NCBI RefSeq assembly: GCF_008084145.1
Contig: NZ_VSDO01000001.1
Span: 820,840 to 884,839, forward strand
Source of the DNA: Paenibacillus faecis
GTDB taxonomy: Bacteria > Bacillota > Bacilli > Paenibacillales > Paenibacillaceae
Reading direction: 5' to 3'
DNA: 64,000 nucleotides
Part shown: positions 9,735 through 17,910 of the stretch, one piece after another
Position numbering within the stretch: position 1 is the first letter of the stretch
Layout: each line of letters opens with the position of its first letter
Notes under the pieces: model-generated
What the model saw: only the letters and a program-made list of their open reading frames with translations
Told to the model about the DNA's origin: nothing
Databases searched by the model: none
Position numbers and translations under genes: made by a program

Positions 9735-9950
9735 TTATTTTGTCAGAAGCTCCTTCAGCCTGTGATATTCCTTCTCGTCGATCCCCCCCCTAGCCATCCG
9801 GCCTTTTAGAATCAATGCGATGTCACGGTCATTTTGATTGGAATCTCTGTAGCGGTGACGAATCGCATAAATTCGAACTGCCACAAAAGAAAAAAGCGTG
9901 AGACAAAATAGAGCACCGAATGGAAAAAACGAGAAACTACCGTGTTCCAA
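9735..9950 (-). CDS. small membrane protein with SHOCT domain
   Basis: The most likely start is a TTG at 9948-9950, with AAGGAGG 11 nt upstream. An in-frame ATG at 9971 actually precedes that ribosome site and lacks its own. The product is about 71 residues: a hydrophobic helix followed by a basic stretch and a C-terminal SHOCT domain (GRMARGGIDEKEYHRLK). SHOCT domains are short C-terminal oligomerisation modules, often on membrane proteins of unknown role. The gene is divergent from the response-regulator gene at 10164. Confidence 0.65.
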   Translation of the reverse strand: MEHGSFSFFPFGALFCLTLFSFVAVRIYAIRHRYRDSNQNDRDIALILKGRMARGGIDEKEYHRLKELLTK

Positions 9951-10163
9951 GCCTATGTCATCCTCCTTCATCCGTTTTTGCGTAGAACGAGCCCTTACTC
10001 GCGATATTTGCCATCCGGGTCCGCAAGAAGAATCATAACAAACGAGTATCTCAAACGAAGTTGTATAAAGGTCACAAAACAATAAACAATTCATCACAAA
10101 TCAGGTGGTTCCGTTAGTTTCTCGGGGAAAAATGATAAACTAGTATTCAAAGGTGGGATATTC

Positions 10164-10850
10164 ATGAGCGAAGTAAGTACGATACTGGTTGTAGACGATG
10201 ACCAAAGCATCGTCGAATTATTGAGGGACTTTTTAGAGTACGAAAATTTTCGCGTTATAACTGCTTGCGATACCGTTCAAGCGTGGGCCTTGTTTGAGCA
10301 GAGTTCCATTCATTGTATTGTTCTTGACATCATGATGCCGGGACAAAACGGGTTTGAGTTATGTCGCCGGATTCGGGCGGAGAGTAACGTTCCGATCCTT
10401 TTCTTGAGCGCACGCAGCGATGATGTGGACAAGATTCGAGGGCTGACGCTCGGCGGCGATGATTATATCGTCAAAACCGCTTCACCCGGCGAGATCGTAG
10501 CCAGGATAAAAGCAGTATTGCGGCGTTCCATTTCCCAGCTGCAAATGGATGAAAGGATCTTGGATTTTGGCCGCATCAAGCTAAATCTATCCACAAGAGA
10601 AGTGATCGTGGATGGGAAGAATGTAGTGCTCACGCCGAGGGAATATGAGTTGTTGCGATTATTTGTCGAACACCCCAGGCATGTTTTTTCATATGAACAG
10701 ATACTTTCAAAATTTTGGGATGGGGTGGGCGACAGGCATACAATTCGGGTGCACCTCGGTCGACTTCGCGAAAAAATCGAATCCGATCCGAACCATCCTC
10801 AATACCTGGTCAACGTATGGGGAATAGGGTATCGCTTCGAGGGAGGATAA
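10164..10850 (+). CDS. OmpR/PhoB-family response regulator
   Basis: A 228-residue two-domain regulator. The receiver domain (1-118) has the acidic pocket VVDDD at 9-13, the phosphoacceptor Asp55 in LDIMMPG and the switch Ser in FLSARSD. The conserved Lys lies in DDYIVKTASPGE, where the usual Lys-Pro pair is Lys-Thr. The C-terminal winged helix (about 130-226) contains LTPREYELLRLFVEHP and the typical ending YRFEGG. It is coupled to the downstream kinase: TAA is followed after one base by ATG, with GGGAGG inside the end of this gene. The stimulus is unknown. Confidence 0.92.
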   Translation: MSEVSTILVVDDDQSIVELLRDFLEYENFRVITACDTVQAWALFEQSSIHCIVLDIMMPGQNGFELCRRIRAESNVPILFLSARSDDVDKIRGLTLGGDDYIVKTASPGEIVARIKAVLRRSISQLQMDERILDFGRIKLNLSTREVIVDGKNVVLTPREYELLRLFVEHPRHVFSYEQILSKFWDGVGDRHTIRVHLGRLREKIESDPNHPQYLVNVWGIGYRFEGG

Positions 10851-10851
10851 A

Positions 10852-12183
10852 ATGAGAACACTTCGCATTCGTTCGTTTACTATACTGCTTTTCTTCTTCA
10901 TACTGCTAGTGCCGTGGATCTTCTATGTGACAGCACATTTCATGGAGACAAAAACGCTCAGCTTCGCAAAAGACGGGTCGCAAGACGAGATTCTGCAAAG
11001 ACAATTGATCGAGACTGTACACCTGATCGAAACCAATTCGGACAAATGGAGGGATCCGAATTGGCAAAACCAATTGGATAATGAGTTGCGCCAAGCGAAG
11101 ATGGAAGCGGCTATTCTATCTGCGTCAGATCAGGAAATTTATCGGTCTAATCCGCAGAGCCATGGCGCATTGTCTTCTACCGAACGGTTCTCCATCATAG
11201 AGGACGGTCATTTACTTGGAAAGGTCGTTATTTTTTTGCCGAAGTCAAATGCGGTTCAGATGATTTCGATGGTGGTCGGACTATTGTTAGCTTTCTTTAT
11301 TATCGGTGTTGAAATGCGAAGGTTTCTTCTTAAGCCTCTCGAAAGGATGAGCTTTGCAGCCAGAAAAATCGCCGCAGGAGATTGGGAGGTGGAGTTGCCT
11401 AGATCTAGGATCACCGAAATCTCCGAAGTACGCGATGGATTCGAAGTGATGGTGAAGGGGATTCAAAAAGCTTTTCAAAAACAAGCGGAATTGGAAGAAG
11501 AACGTCGATTCGTGATCGCAGCTGTCGCGCATGATTTACGGACCCCATTGTTCGCCTTACGAGGTTACTTGGATGGTCTGGAGCAAGGCATTGCCCAATC
11601 TCCGGATAAAATAACCAAATATTTGGCGGTTTGTAAGGAAAAATCGGCGCAATTGGACCGGTTGGTAGAGGACCTTTTCACATTTACAAAGATGGAGCAT
11701 GTGGAGATGAATCTTCACAATCAGACGATTGATTTTAAACACATCATCCTGAAATCGGTTGACAGTTTAAGTCCGCTAGCTCGCCAAAAGAACATCTCGA
11801 TCTCGAGCCATACTGCAGACGACTGCTTCATTAACGGTGATATGCATTTATTGGAACGAGCGATGAACAATTTGTTGGATAATGCCGTCAGACACACACC
11901 CTCCTATGGTGAAATTGTTGTTCAATGTTATAAAGAAGGTAACATAATAAAGTTTATGATACGTGATACAGGCCCGGGCTTCTCCTCGGAAGAACTACAT
12001 CAAGTTTTTGAACCTCTATATCGTGGTGAAGTATCTAGAAATCGTTCAACTGGGGGTAGCGGATTAGGGTTGACCATTTCACAAAGAATTGTAAGGCGAC
12101 ACGGAGGTGAACTTTCCGCAGGTAACCATTTGGAAGGTGGAGCGCTGCTAACAGGTTGGATACCTGTAGCTGCGCCAGATTAA
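10852..12183 (+). CDS. sensor histidine kinase
   Basis: A 443-residue membrane kinase. The first helix is at about 10-30, a short extracellular sensor of about 100 residues follows, and the second helix is at about 135-157. A HAMP region (about 155-210) precedes the HisKA box AHDLRTPLF with the phospho-accepting His227. The ATPase domain shows the N box NNLLDNAVRHTP, the G1 box RDTGPGF and the G2 box GGSGLGLTIS. It should phosphorylate the overlapping response regulator. Local base composition is more AT-rich than the cyd region. The small sensor region gives no clue to the signal. Confidence 0.92.
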   Translation: MRTLRIRSFTILLFFFILLVPWIFYVTAHFMETKTLSFAKDGSQDEILQRQLIETVHLIETNSDKWRDPNWQNQLDNELRQAKMEAAILSASDQEIYRSNPQSHGALSSTERFSIIEDGHLLGKVVIFLPKSNAVQMISMVVGLLLAFFIIGVEMRRFLLKPLERMSFAARKIAAGDWEVELPRSRITEISEVRDGFEVMVKGIQKAFQKQAELEEERRFVIAAVAHDLRTPLFALRGYLDGLEQGIAQSPDKITKYLAVCKEKSAQLDRLVEDLFTFTKMEHVEMNLHNQTIDFKHIILKSVDSLSPLARQKNISISSHTADDCFINGDMHLLERAMNNLLDNAVRHTPSYGEIVVQCYKEGNIIKFMIRDTGPGFSSEELHQVFEPLYRGEVSRNRSTGGSGLGLTISQRIVRRHGGELSAGNHLEGGALLTGWIPVAAPD

Positions 12184-12186
12184 AAA

Positions 12187-12495
12187 TTGACCTTTTGCGT
12201 CATCCGTTCTTGTTCAGCAAGCCCTATTTATAATCAAAACATTAAGGGGATGACGGATCTTGATTCTAGACTAATTATTTTACCCGATGCTATTGCAAAC
12301 GGTATTGTTTCACTGGTAGCTGGTAAAATTTACGCTCGATTCGGCGTTAAATACTTGGAAAGCGTTTCGGATGTCCGCCCGCCCTCGTCGGCTGGTACTC
12401 GTACAGGACGATCGACGGGCTCCAAGGGCCGGTTCGATACAGTCACAGATCAGTATATACTGCATACTGAAAAAGAGGCGGTAAAAGGAACATAA
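12187..12495 (+). pseudogene. MFS multidrug transporter fragment
   Basis: The first part of this frame contains LIILPDAIANGIVSLVAGKIYARFG, which resembles the motif between helices in the 14-helix DHA2 drug-efflux family (proline, glycine and a terminal D/ARFG block). Only about 35 residues match; the remainder is unrelated and low complexity, so this is an internal slice of a deleted transporter. It sits 4 bp after the kinase gene, as if a drug pump once followed the two-component system. Confidence 0.5.
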
Positions 12496-12683
12496 CCACG
12501 AGGCAATTTATATCGTCATTTTTGATCTTGGGTTGGTTTGTCGGCAGCGTCAAGAAGTTTGTGTATGGAAGAAGTAGGGTTATTCAGTGGGACACTGAAT
12601 ATCAAGATGTTAATGTTCTGACTTATTTCGAGGAGGCGCGCGTAGCCCAAGCGAAGGCGCGGGAGCTGGGTTTTTATTCCTGA
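12471..12683 (+). pseudogene. small open frame lacking a start codon
   Basis: From 12471 the frame is open to TGA at 12681-12683 but has no ATG, GTG or TTG near its beginning; an AAAGGAAC is followed by ATA ACC, which looks like a lost ATG start. The product would have one hydrophobic helix (FISSFLILGWFVGSV) followed by a charged tail ending AKARELGFYS. I do not recognise it. It may be a small membrane protein gene that lost its start, or a fragment. Confidence 0.35.
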
Positions 12684-12754
12684 GGCAGTTGGGAAGTGCC
12701 GTAACGTTCCTCAAACAGCTCAGCCAGTCTCACTTGACCTCGCCTCGCGACAAA

Positions 12755-13004
12755 TTAATTTATCATTACCGGGATAAGAGTGTCCCAGGTCGTTCCGTTA
12801 ACTTCTCCTTCAAATCGATAAACCGTCTGATAATAGCCTTTCGAATCATAGCTATAAGTCAGTTCATACTTGTTCACGGAATTCCGCAAGCGGCTGAATC
12901 CGATGAACAGTTTGACGGAAGTTACCAAACGGGACTGGAAATCGCCCGGTTGCCCAAATTCACGATGTTCAGCGGCAGACGCAGCAGGATCACATACTGT
13001 TAAT
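12755..13004 (-). pseudogene. truncated gene ending at an IS-like hairpin
   Basis: A minus-strand frame of about 80 residues ends at TAA (12755-12757). It has protein-like composition (KYELTYSYDSKGYYQT, then RFEGEVNGTTWDTLIPV) but no start codon, and it is cut at its 5' side exactly where the perfect 21-bp hairpin of 13005-13050 begins. This looks like a host gene truncated by insertion or deletion. The family is unknown. Confidence 0.4.
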
Positions 13005-13050
13005 GCTCAAAGAAAACCTACCGGCTAAAGCCGGTAGGTTTTCTTTGAGC
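13005..13050. repeat. perfect 21-bp inverted repeat, probable IS200-type end
   Basis: Arms at 13005-13025 and 13030-13050 are exact reverse complements around a TAAA loop. It lies immediately 3' of a truncated IS200-type transposase frame, as subterminal hairpins do in that family. It could also act as a terminator: T-rich stretches lie within the arm rather than after it. Confidence 0.6.
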
Positions 13051-13071
13051 GACTGAAAGTCGCAGTTCAGG

Positions 13072-13404
13072 CTAAGGCCTGCTAAAAGCTACCTGTGGCT
13101 GAAGCCACCTGAATGTTCCGATTGAAACTCGGCCTTCTTGGGGGCTACTCTTCAATCTCAACACATCGTCGCCTTCAACTTGTTGACCTTTTATGTACCG
13201 ACTAATCGTATCTTCATTGACAGCACCTACGGTTGCACAGAAGTACCCTCTTGACCGTAAGTGCTGGCCCCAATACCGCTTCTTCAAATGTGAAAACTCG
13301 TCCTGTAGCAGTCGGGATGATCTCCCTTTGGGGTATTGAACACTTTCGAGAGCCATCGTCAGCAGACATGATACGAGCAGATGGAGGTGATCCTTTGATC
13401 CTTT
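13072..13404 (-). pseudogene. truncated IS200-type TnpA transposase
   Basis: The frame carries the C-terminal two thirds of a Y1-type transposase: DHLHLLV with the His-x-His metal site, FSHLKKRYWGQHLRSRGYF, then VGAVNEDTISRYIKGQ with the candidate catalytic Tyr. An in-frame TGA at 13405-13407 and no recognisable N-terminus upstream show it is broken. The sequence type differs from the two intact copies in this window, so it represents another IS200/IS605 subgroup. It lies between a perfect hairpin and a structured RNA on the other strand. Confidence 0.7.
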
Positions 13405-13574
13405 TCAATTGAACAATACGTACAAGGCGGGGCTCGGTTTGAAGCGTTTTTTCTCCGTATTTGGTTGCTTTTTCTTAAACCTGTCACCATTTAGTATATG
13501 ACGGCACAAGCAAATGAGTTTGGTGTCGAAGATGTCCTTTGATAACTTCATATATTTTGTTTCAAGTACATTCC

Positions 13575-13790
13575 TCTAGCCCTGTGAGTAACTGAAGCGA
13601 CGAAGCGGAAGCGCCATGACGGTCTGACACATTTGGGACCCGAGCGATTTACTTCTGGCTGTAATCAACCTGTGGCGGGTTGAATCGCCATGACCAGTTA
13701 GAGAGATTATGATACTTCTGCCCGGCCAGCGTCACTGCATTGGGGGCAGCCCGCTCAGTCGAGGGGGAACTTCGATATCATCGAGGTTAT
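13575..13790 (+). ncRNA. HEARO/omega-RNA-like structured RNA, orphan
   Basis: The stretch is rich in pairing: TCAACC/GGTTGA hairpin, CTGG/CCAG closing pairs, CTGCCC/GGGCAG, and a 3' hairpin CTTCGAT/ATCGAGG with a 3-nt loop. The block ACTGCAT ... GAGGGGGAAC followed directly by a hairpin resembles, from memory, the conserved 3' part of HEARO RNAs, the guide RNAs of IscB nucleases. No IscB reading frame follows; an excisionase-like gene starts at 13946 instead. IscB elements are IS200/IS605 relatives, which fits the transposase fragment next door. The boundaries and family call need a covariance-model search. Confidence 0.5.
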
Positions 13791-13945
13791 GATGCCGTTT
13801 GCCAGCGGCAGCTTGAAGCAGATCTATTAGAAAAAGAAAGTTGTATTCCTTTGAGAACAGTTCTCCAGTTTTCTACCGCTCTCGATCCCCTTTGCCTTGC
13901 TGTAAACCTTTACATACCTCCATATTAACGGAAAGGAGATTAGCC

Positions 13946-14215
13946 ATGGCAGACATAAACTCAGAACCCGTTACTATTCCCGATCTTTATTCCCTTCTAT
14001 ATTTGAATTATCCCGACGTGGTCTCTGTTGAACAAGTGTGTGAAATGCTTGGCGACATCAGTTCCAAAACAGCTTACAAATTACTGCAAGCTGGACGTAT
14101 CGATCATTTTCGTATTGGAAGAACATACAAAATTCCGAAACAGAGTGTCATTCACTATCTCCGTGAAATTATGAATACATGCCCACTTTCAAACAATGAC
14201 GCTTTAACGCATTGA
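13946..14215 (+). CDS. excisionase-like helix-turn-helix DNA-binding protein
   Basis: An 89-residue protein starting at ATG 13946, with GGAAAGGAG 7 nt upstream; a longer frame in front has no support. Residues about 32-80 match the excisionase/MerR-type winged helix: VVSVEQVCEMLGDIS, AYKLLQAGRIDHFRIGRTYKIPKQSV, then YL. Such proteins steer integrase toward excision or act as repressors. It precedes the integrase by 78 bp in the same orientation, the arrangement of integrative elements. Confidence 0.8.
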   Translation: MADINSEPVTIPDLYSLLYLNYPDVVSVEQVCEMLGDISSKTAYKLLQAGRIDHFRIGRTYKIPKQSVIHYLREIMNTCPLSNNDALTH

Positions 14216-14293
14216 ATTATCTATTTTATCCTGTTATAATAAAAGTGTCAATGGTAGGAAGTTTGGGACTGCTAAACCAAGGAGGGAAAGGTT

Positions 14294-15562
14294 TTGGTAG
14301 CAGGCCACCTACAAGAAAAGAAAGGCAATTTTTACATCGTCTTGAGCTACAAAGATGAAAACGGGAAACGAAAAAGCACATGGATTGCAACGGGATTGCC
14401 GACAAAAGGCAACAAAAAGAAAGCTGAAAGTATGCTGCAAGATGCACGAAAGAATTTTGAAATTCCTTCAGAATCCATTGTAGAGCAAGCAACACAACCG
14501 GTTGAGAATGAACCTACACAAGATGAGGACAGTCCGACCGGTATTCTTTTCGCCGATTTTATGTTGGAATGGCTTGAAATGATTAAGTACCAAGTGGAAA
14601 TAACCACTCATGCAGCATATTCGTTTGCTGTTAAAACAAGGGTTGCTCCTTACTTTCAAGAAAAGAAAATCTTGCTTGCCGACTTAACACCAAAGCATCT
14701 ACATGACTTCTACCAGTATTGTTTGAAGGAATACAAAATCACGACGAATACAGTACAGCACTATCATGCGAATATTCGTCAAGCACTTCAACATGCTTTT
14801 AAAATGGATATGATTCGGTCCAACCCGGCAGATAAGGTAGATCGCCCAAAGAAAAATAGGTTTGTTGGGAGCTTCTACACCAATGAAGAGCTTAACCAAT
14901 TATTTGAGGTTGTAAAAGGCGATCCTGTAGAATTGGCGGTTTATTTGGCTGCGTTCTACGGACTTCGGCGCAGCGAGATTGTTGGATTGAAATGGAGTGC
15001 CATTAACTTTCAGCTTCAAACCATTTCCATTCGTCATACTGTTATCCCTGTATCTTATGAAGGGAAACAGATCATTGTAGAGAAAGACCGTGCAAAAAAC
15101 AAAGCAAGCTATCGTACTTTGCCGCTCGTACCTGCTTTCTTTGAACTGTTGCTTCGACTTTGGGAGGAGCAGCAAAAAAATCGTGCCTTATTCAAGGACT
15201 CGTATCAATACAAATATGAGGATTACATCTACGTAAACAAGCTGGGCGATCGAATCAAACCGGGATATATCACTCAACATTTTCCACTTGTTCTGAAGAA
15301 GCATGGGCTGAGGCGTATTCGCTTCCATGATCTTCGTCATAGTTGTGCGAGCTTGTTACTTGCCAATGGTGTGAACCTGAAAGATATTCAAGAATGGCTA
15401 GGGCATAGCCATTATTCCACGACGGCAAACATCTATGCACACTTAGATTACAGTTCAAAGATTTCGTCGGCCCAGGTCATGAACAATACCTTGCAAATCC
15501 CAACCATGCAAAAAGCTCCTGAAGCGTCACAAGGACAAATTCAAGAGCCTGTTCTTTGTTAA
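14294..15562 (+). CDS. tyrosine recombinase, phage/ICE integrase
   Basis: A 422-residue integrase with a TTG start after AAGGAGGGAAAGG. It has an N-terminal arm-binding domain (about 1-60), a core-binding SAM-like domain (about 85-190) and a catalytic domain with Arg225 (GLRRSE), HDLRH at 345-349, His371 (LGH) and the nucleophile Tyr381 (NIYAH). All key residues are present, so it may be active. It ends 4 bp before a tRNA-Leu gene on the opposite strand, the expected attachment site. It is Tn916- or phage-like; no other element genes remain beyond the excisionase. Confidence 0.93.
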   Translation: MVAGHLQEKKGNFYIVLSYKDENGKRKSTWIATGLPTKGNKKKAESMLQDARKNFEIPSESIVEQATQPVENEPTQDEDSPTGILFADFMLEWLEMIKYQVEITTHAAYSFAVKTRVAPYFQEKKILLADLTPKHLHDFYQYCLKEYKITTNTVQHYHANIRQALQHAFKMDMIRSNPADKVDRPKKNRFVGSFYTNEELNQLFEVVKGDPVELAVYLAAFYGLRRSEIVGLKWSAINFQLQTISIRHTVIPVSYEGKQIIVEKDRAKNKASYRTLPLVPAFFELLLRLWEEQQKNRALFKDSYQYKYEDYIYVNKLGDRIKPGYITQHFPLVLKKHGLRRIRFHDLRHSCASLLLANGVNLKDIQEWLGHSHYSTTANIYAHLDYSSKISSAQVMNNTLQIPTMQKAPEASQGQIQEPVLC

Positions 15563-15566
15563 GTGA

Positions 15567-15650
15567 TGCGGTCGAGAGGACTCGAACCTCCACGGTATTG
15601 CTACCACTGGCACCTGAAGCCAGCGCGTCTGCCAATTCCGCCACGACCGC
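15567..15650 (-). tRNA. tRNA-Leu(CAG)
   Basis: The acceptor GCGGTCG (5' end at 15650) pairs with CGACCGC, with discriminator A at 15567; CCA is not encoded. The anticodon loop TTCAGGT gives anticodon CAG, the long variable arm is typical of leucine tRNA, and the T loop is GTTCGAGTC. Length is 84 nt. It abuts the integrase gene and probably served as the integration target. Confidence 0.95.
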
Positions 15651-15739
15651 AAATTTTGCTCATCCTGTGCCTCAGAAAAAGGAGAGAACTACAAGAGAGA
15701 ACTTGGAACTAATACTTCGATAAAACCGCATAACCACAA

Positions 15740-15816
15740 GGCTTTCGGGCTCACATCCCTGACTTCCGCGCAAGTACCTGAACCGTGCGCGTCTGCCAAT
15801 TCCGCCACGACCGCTT
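15740..15816 (-). pseudogene. damaged tRNA-Leu copy / possible attachment-site half
   Basis: Positions 15790-15816 are identical to the first 27 nt of the intact tRNA-Leu (15624-15650). Similarity continues weakly through the anticodon loop (ACCTGAA shared) and then stops; the anticodon stem has mismatches. This is a tRNA 5' half joined to unrelated or heavily changed sequence, 166 bp from its partner in direct orientation, as expected for an att duplication or a failed tandem copy. Confidence 0.6.
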
Positions 15817-15975
15817 AGTGTCTGACTTACAGAAAATCAATTTCCGCAGCGACAAGATTTATAATAGCATAAAACTATAGACATAGTCAACACTTTTATT
15901 TCCTCTTTTAATTCGACGGTATTTTGGCTAAAATAAGAACGTAAGTTCCCATCTTGGATAAGGGGGTTGCTCAAA

Positions 15976-16398
15976 ATGGCTGTACCCGGCATTACGGAAG
16001 ATGAATTGGCATTGATTCGAAGCGTAGTTCTGCTGCGTTTTATCCGCCGGATTCTGGATCGGGATGCCCGAATTTTGGAGGAAAGCGGCGTTTTGAAGAG
16101 CCCGGAGCTCTATACGGGGATTATTCGCGGCGCCGAACGGCGCGCTTCTTTGGTACAGCACGAGATTATGGCGGAATTTCAGAAACGCCGGATCAAGTTC
16201 CTGCGCCTGACCCAGGATGAGCATGGGATCGAAGCCGAATATCTCTGCCGAGGTTACCGGGGAGCGATAAAGATGCTCTGGCCCGTCCTCCGCAGCGAAA
16301 TATCCTCCCGCATCCGCGCCTATTTGGGGTCCGGCAGCACAAGTTTCCCCGAGACGCCGCTGTCCGAGCCAACCATGAATCTAGCTGCTCCCGAATAA
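15976..16398 (+). CDS. conserved hypothetical protein
   Basis: A 140-residue product starting at ATG 15976 with AAGGGGG about 9 nt upstream; the in-frame TTG at 15967 is less likely. It is mostly helical and basic, with VVLLRFIRRILDRDARILEESG and IMAEFQKRRIKFL; no signal peptide or membrane helix. I do not recognise the family. The composition suggests a nucleic-acid or sporulation-associated protein, but that is only a guess. A bidirectional terminator follows. Confidence 0.6.
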   Translation: MAVPGITEDELALIRSVVLLRFIRRILDRDARILEESGVLKSPELYTGIIRGAERRASLVQHEIMAEFQKRRIKFLRLTQDEHGIEAEYLCRGYRGAIKMLWPVLRSEISSRIRAYLGSGSTSFPETPLSEPTMNLAAPE

Positions 16399-16403
16399 AT
16401 GAA

Positions 16404-16443
16404 GACCCCTGTGTTTCCTGAGGAAACATCGGGGTCAGTTTTT
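16404..16443. terminator. bidirectional intrinsic terminator
   Basis: GACCCC (16404-16409) pairs with GGGGTC (16431-16436), with an inner GTTTCC/GGAAAC stem, and T-rich sequence follows. It lies between two convergent genes. Confidence 0.8.
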
Positions 16444-16457
16444 AATAAATACGATCC

Positions 16458-16802
16458 TTAGTGCATAGGCGTTTGACCGAGAGCCTCTTGTACGCGAATC
16501 ACGCCTTGGGACAAGGCATTCCCCGCCAATGCGGCGGAAGCGACCGCCACCGTTTCCAAGAGTTCTTCCTCCGTCGCTCCCTTGGATCTGGCTTCCTCGG
16601 TATGATAGAACGTGCAAATTTCATTATTCGTGGACAAGGCGATCCCCAACGCGATCAGCTGCTTGGTTTTGGCGTCCAGCTTGCCGTCCTCGAAGCACTC
16701 CCCCGTAAACGCATGATATGCCTCGGTCGCCCCGGGAACGGCGGCTCCGTAGGTGTGGATCTGATCTTTATATGCTCTTATTTTCTCACTGACGAGTGAC
16801 AT
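16458..16802 (-). CDS. carboxymuconolactone decarboxylase/AhpD-like protein
   Basis: A 114-residue helical protein of the CMD fold with the family blocks KTKQLIALGIAL and the helix EEARSKGATEEELLE. The usual C-x-x-C-x-x-x-H redox motif is reduced here: Cys63 is followed by TFYH, so the second Cys position holds Tyr66 while His67 remains. This argues against thiol-disulfide peroxidase activity of the AhpD type; a decarboxylase-like or structural role is possible. It is a single gene with its own terminator. Confidence 0.8.
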   Translation of the reverse strand: MSLVSEKIRAYKDQIHTYGAAVPGATEAYHAFTGECFEDGKLDAKTKQLIALGIALSTNNEICTFYHTEEARSKGATEEELLETVAVASAALAGNALSQGVIRVQEALGQTPMH

Positions 16803-16889
16803 GGCTATTCAGGCATCCTTTCTCAGGGATTTGACTTGTCGTTATCCTGACTACCTTACTACCATGTCCCGCCCCGCCGACAAATATGC

Positions 16890-17105
16890 TTAGAACTCCG
16901 GGGAAATCCGCGGCTCTTTGGCCGGAGAGATGCTATAGCGCCGGTCGAGCTTGACCACATTCCGGTTGGGCCTGCGGATCAGCACGTGGGTATCGTCCCA
17001 GGCTACGACAATCCCCCGGATGTCGTTCTCGGGGAGCGCGTCGCGTACCACCCGAACCTTCTCACCCGACAAACGAAACGCATTCAGTTCTTCATCGGAA
17101 ATCAT
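16890..17105 (-). CDS. small conserved hypothetical protein
   Basis: About 71 residues, starting at the ATG at 17105 (MISDEELNAFRL); a longer frame to 17138 has no better ribosome site. The centre, IVVAWDDTHVLIRRPNRNVVKLDR, alternates short strands and looks like an SH3-like barrel. I do not recognise it. The right-hand IS200 element begins 50 bp upstream of its start. Confidence 0.5.
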   Translation of the reverse strand: MISDEELNAFRLSGEKVRVVRDALPENDIRGIVVAWDDTHVLIRRPNRNVVKLDRRYSISPAKEPRISPEF

Positions 17106-17149
17106 CGCAATCACCGTCTTTCTGATATAGAATATCACTATCCATCATA

Positions 17150-17870
17150 AATCATAACCACCCGTCCAACGGGTGGTTTGCTCTTGGGGTATAACCCCCT
17201 GTTGCCAAACTGCGCCTAAAGACGCTAGCCTGACAATAAAATTGTTCAGGCTCAGTGTTTTTGTCACTTTCACTTACCAGTTAAACTGGTTTACTTCTTT
17301 TTGCTACTGTTTCTGCTGAATGGATCTTCATACTCTTTTACGCTCAGTTTATCAATTGCTTGGTCATGTGCTTCCTGCTCACGTATATATTTAGCGACGG
17401 TGGCCTCATTTAAGCCCACAGTGCTGACGTAGTACCCCTCCGCCCAAAATTTCCGATTTCCATACTTATACTTCAAGCTGGCATGCTTCTCAAATATCAT
17501 TAGCGAACTCTTTCCCTTTAGATATCCCATAAACGATGATACAGAGATTTTTGGAGGTATCGCCACTAACATGTGTACATGATCTGGCATCATGTGACCT
17601 TCTATGATCTCCACTCCCTTGTATTTACATAACCGCTTGAATATTTCGATTAAGTCTTTCCTCACTTGATTATAGATCTCTTTCCGTCTATACTTCGGGG
17701 TGAACACGATGTGGTATTTGCACATCCATTTCGTGTGGGCTAGACTATAGCTCTTGTTTGCCATCTAAGACCATTCCTTTCATTATTGAGCCTGAACATC
17801 TCAATTTTATGGGAATGGTCTTGTTGGTCAAACCCTAGATCCCTCCACCCGCATAGCGGGTGGTTTTTTG
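17150..17870 (-). mobile_element. IS200/IS605-family insertion sequence, intact
   Basis: One tnpA gene is flanked by subterminal hairpins: CCACCCG/CGGGTGG at 17158-17176 and again at 17845-17863. Elements of this family lack terminal inverted repeats and transpose as single strands by hairpin recognition. Exact tips cannot be set by eye. No tnpB is present. Confidence 0.8.
17291..17764 (-). CDS. tnpA: IS200/IS605-family transposase TnpA
   Basis: A 157-residue Y1-type transposase, full length for the family. The HUH metal site is HVH at 62-64 (PDHVHMLV) and the catalytic Tyr is probably Tyr126 in VAKYIREQ. It cuts single-stranded DNA at hairpin-marked ends and forms a 5'-phosphotyrosine link. 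The ribosome site GAAAGGAATGG precedes the ATG. It is about half identical to the copy at 48133, so the two are different family members rather than recent duplicates. Confidence 0.95.
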   Translation of the reverse strand: MANKSYSLAHTKWMCKYHIVFTPKYRRKEIYNQVRKDLIEIFKRLCKYKGVEIIEGHMMPDHVHMLVAIPPKISVSSFMGYLKGKSSLMIFEKHASLKYKYGNRKFWAEGYYVSTVGLNEATVAKYIREQEAHDQAIDKLSVKEYEDPFSRNSSKKK

Positions 17871-17910
17871 TTTCGCGCGTTTCACGCACTCAACTGGCTA
17901 AAGCCGTAAT

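Noticed and set aside
13740..13928. Remnant of IscB after the omega-RNA-like stretch
   Set aside because: The frame there has no RuvC or HNH motif and none of the usual IscB N-terminal block.
13841..13945. Longer N-terminus for the excisionase-like protein
   Set aside because: The upstream in-frame part has no homology features, while ATG 13946 has an ideal ribosome site.
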